From NCBI GenBank assembly GCA_963640745.1, contig CAVIBB010000112.1, positions 1-6,733 on the forward strand: a stretch of DNA of 6,733 nt. The letters are read 5' to 3'. Position numbers and translations under genes: made by a program. Source of the stretch: Paratractidigestivibacter sp963640745 (GTDB lineage: Bacteria > Actinomycetota > Coriobacteriia > Coriobacteriales > Atopobiaceae). This document shows, piece by piece, positions 6,721-6,733 of this stretch. Positions within the stretch are counted from its first letter, which is position 1. Every line of letters begins with the position of its first letter. The notes beneath the pieces are model-generated. The model searched no databases. It saw only the letters and a list, made by a program, of their open reading frames with translations, and was not told the origin of the DNA.

Positions 6721-6733
6721 AGGTGGTACCACC
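6717..6733 (+). promoter_or_regulatory. T-box-like antiterminator core, cut by the window edge
   Basis: AGGTGGTACCACC (6721-6733) resembles the conserved T-box AGGGTGGTACCGCG, sharing the TGGTACC core with G-rich sequence before it and C-rich sequence after it. T-boxes sense uncharged tRNA and lie in leaders of aminoacyl-tRNA synthetase or amino-acid genes. If correct, a plus-strand gene of that kind begins shortly beyond the window. I could not identify a Stem I, specifier loop or AGTA element upstream. GGTGGTACCACC is also a simple 12-bp palindrome that could arise otherwise. Confidence 0.35.

Overview
The window is GC-rich with dense, mostly minus-strand genes, strong purine-rich ribosome binding sites and short intergenic gaps. 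The gene types and codon use suggest a high-GC Gram-positive, most likely a Coriobacteriia (Collinsella/Olsenella-like) anaerobe. That placement is an inference from general character; no rRNA or other marker gene is present.

Layout. Positions 1-355 hold a plus-strand rho-independent terminator (58-97) for a gene lying mostly outside the window. They also hold a large quasi-palindrome whose outer arm is an inverted partial copy of the 3' end of the neighbouring ATPase gene. Positions 356-2985 (minus strand) form a zinc/cadmium-type metal-resistance locus. In transcription order it has an ArsR/SmtB metal sensor, a free-standing 72-residue HMA metal-binding protein, and a ZntA-like P1B-2 ATPase that lacks its own N-terminal HMA domain. 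Two copies of the same 18-bp operator (TATGA-N8-TCATA) lie in front of the sensor gene and in front of the ATPase gene. The first fills the spacer of a near-consensus promoter, so the sensor probably represses both itself and the pump until metal binds.

Positions 3040-3334 have no gene but carry four copies of a 24-bp degenerate repeat, one of them inverted. Next come the terminator, gene and promoter of xanthine phosphoribosyltransferase (xpt, minus strand, 3388-3966), a purine salvage enzyme. Transcribed divergently from xpt is a tight three-gene plus-strand operon (4226-5550). It encodes two different four-helix membrane proteins of DUF2975 type and a small YozG-like Cro/CI-type DNA-binding protein. 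The two membrane proteins end in the same 14 residues, encoded by DNA that is 42/43 identical, while the rest of each protein differs strongly. A palindromic GATAA-rich stretch just upstream is a candidate autoregulatory operator.

Positions 5638-6531 (minus) encode a Cof-type HAD phosphatase with a TTG start. The last 200 bases hold its upstream region, an 18-bp direct repeat and, at the very end, a sequence resembling the T-box antiterminator of a plus-strand tRNA-sensing leader that would continue outside the window.

No mobile element, CRISPR array, tRNA or rRNA was seen. The parts that ordinary annotation explains least are the twin-tail DUF2975/HTH operon, the quasi-palindrome that copies the ATPase gene end, and the 24-bp repeat cluster.
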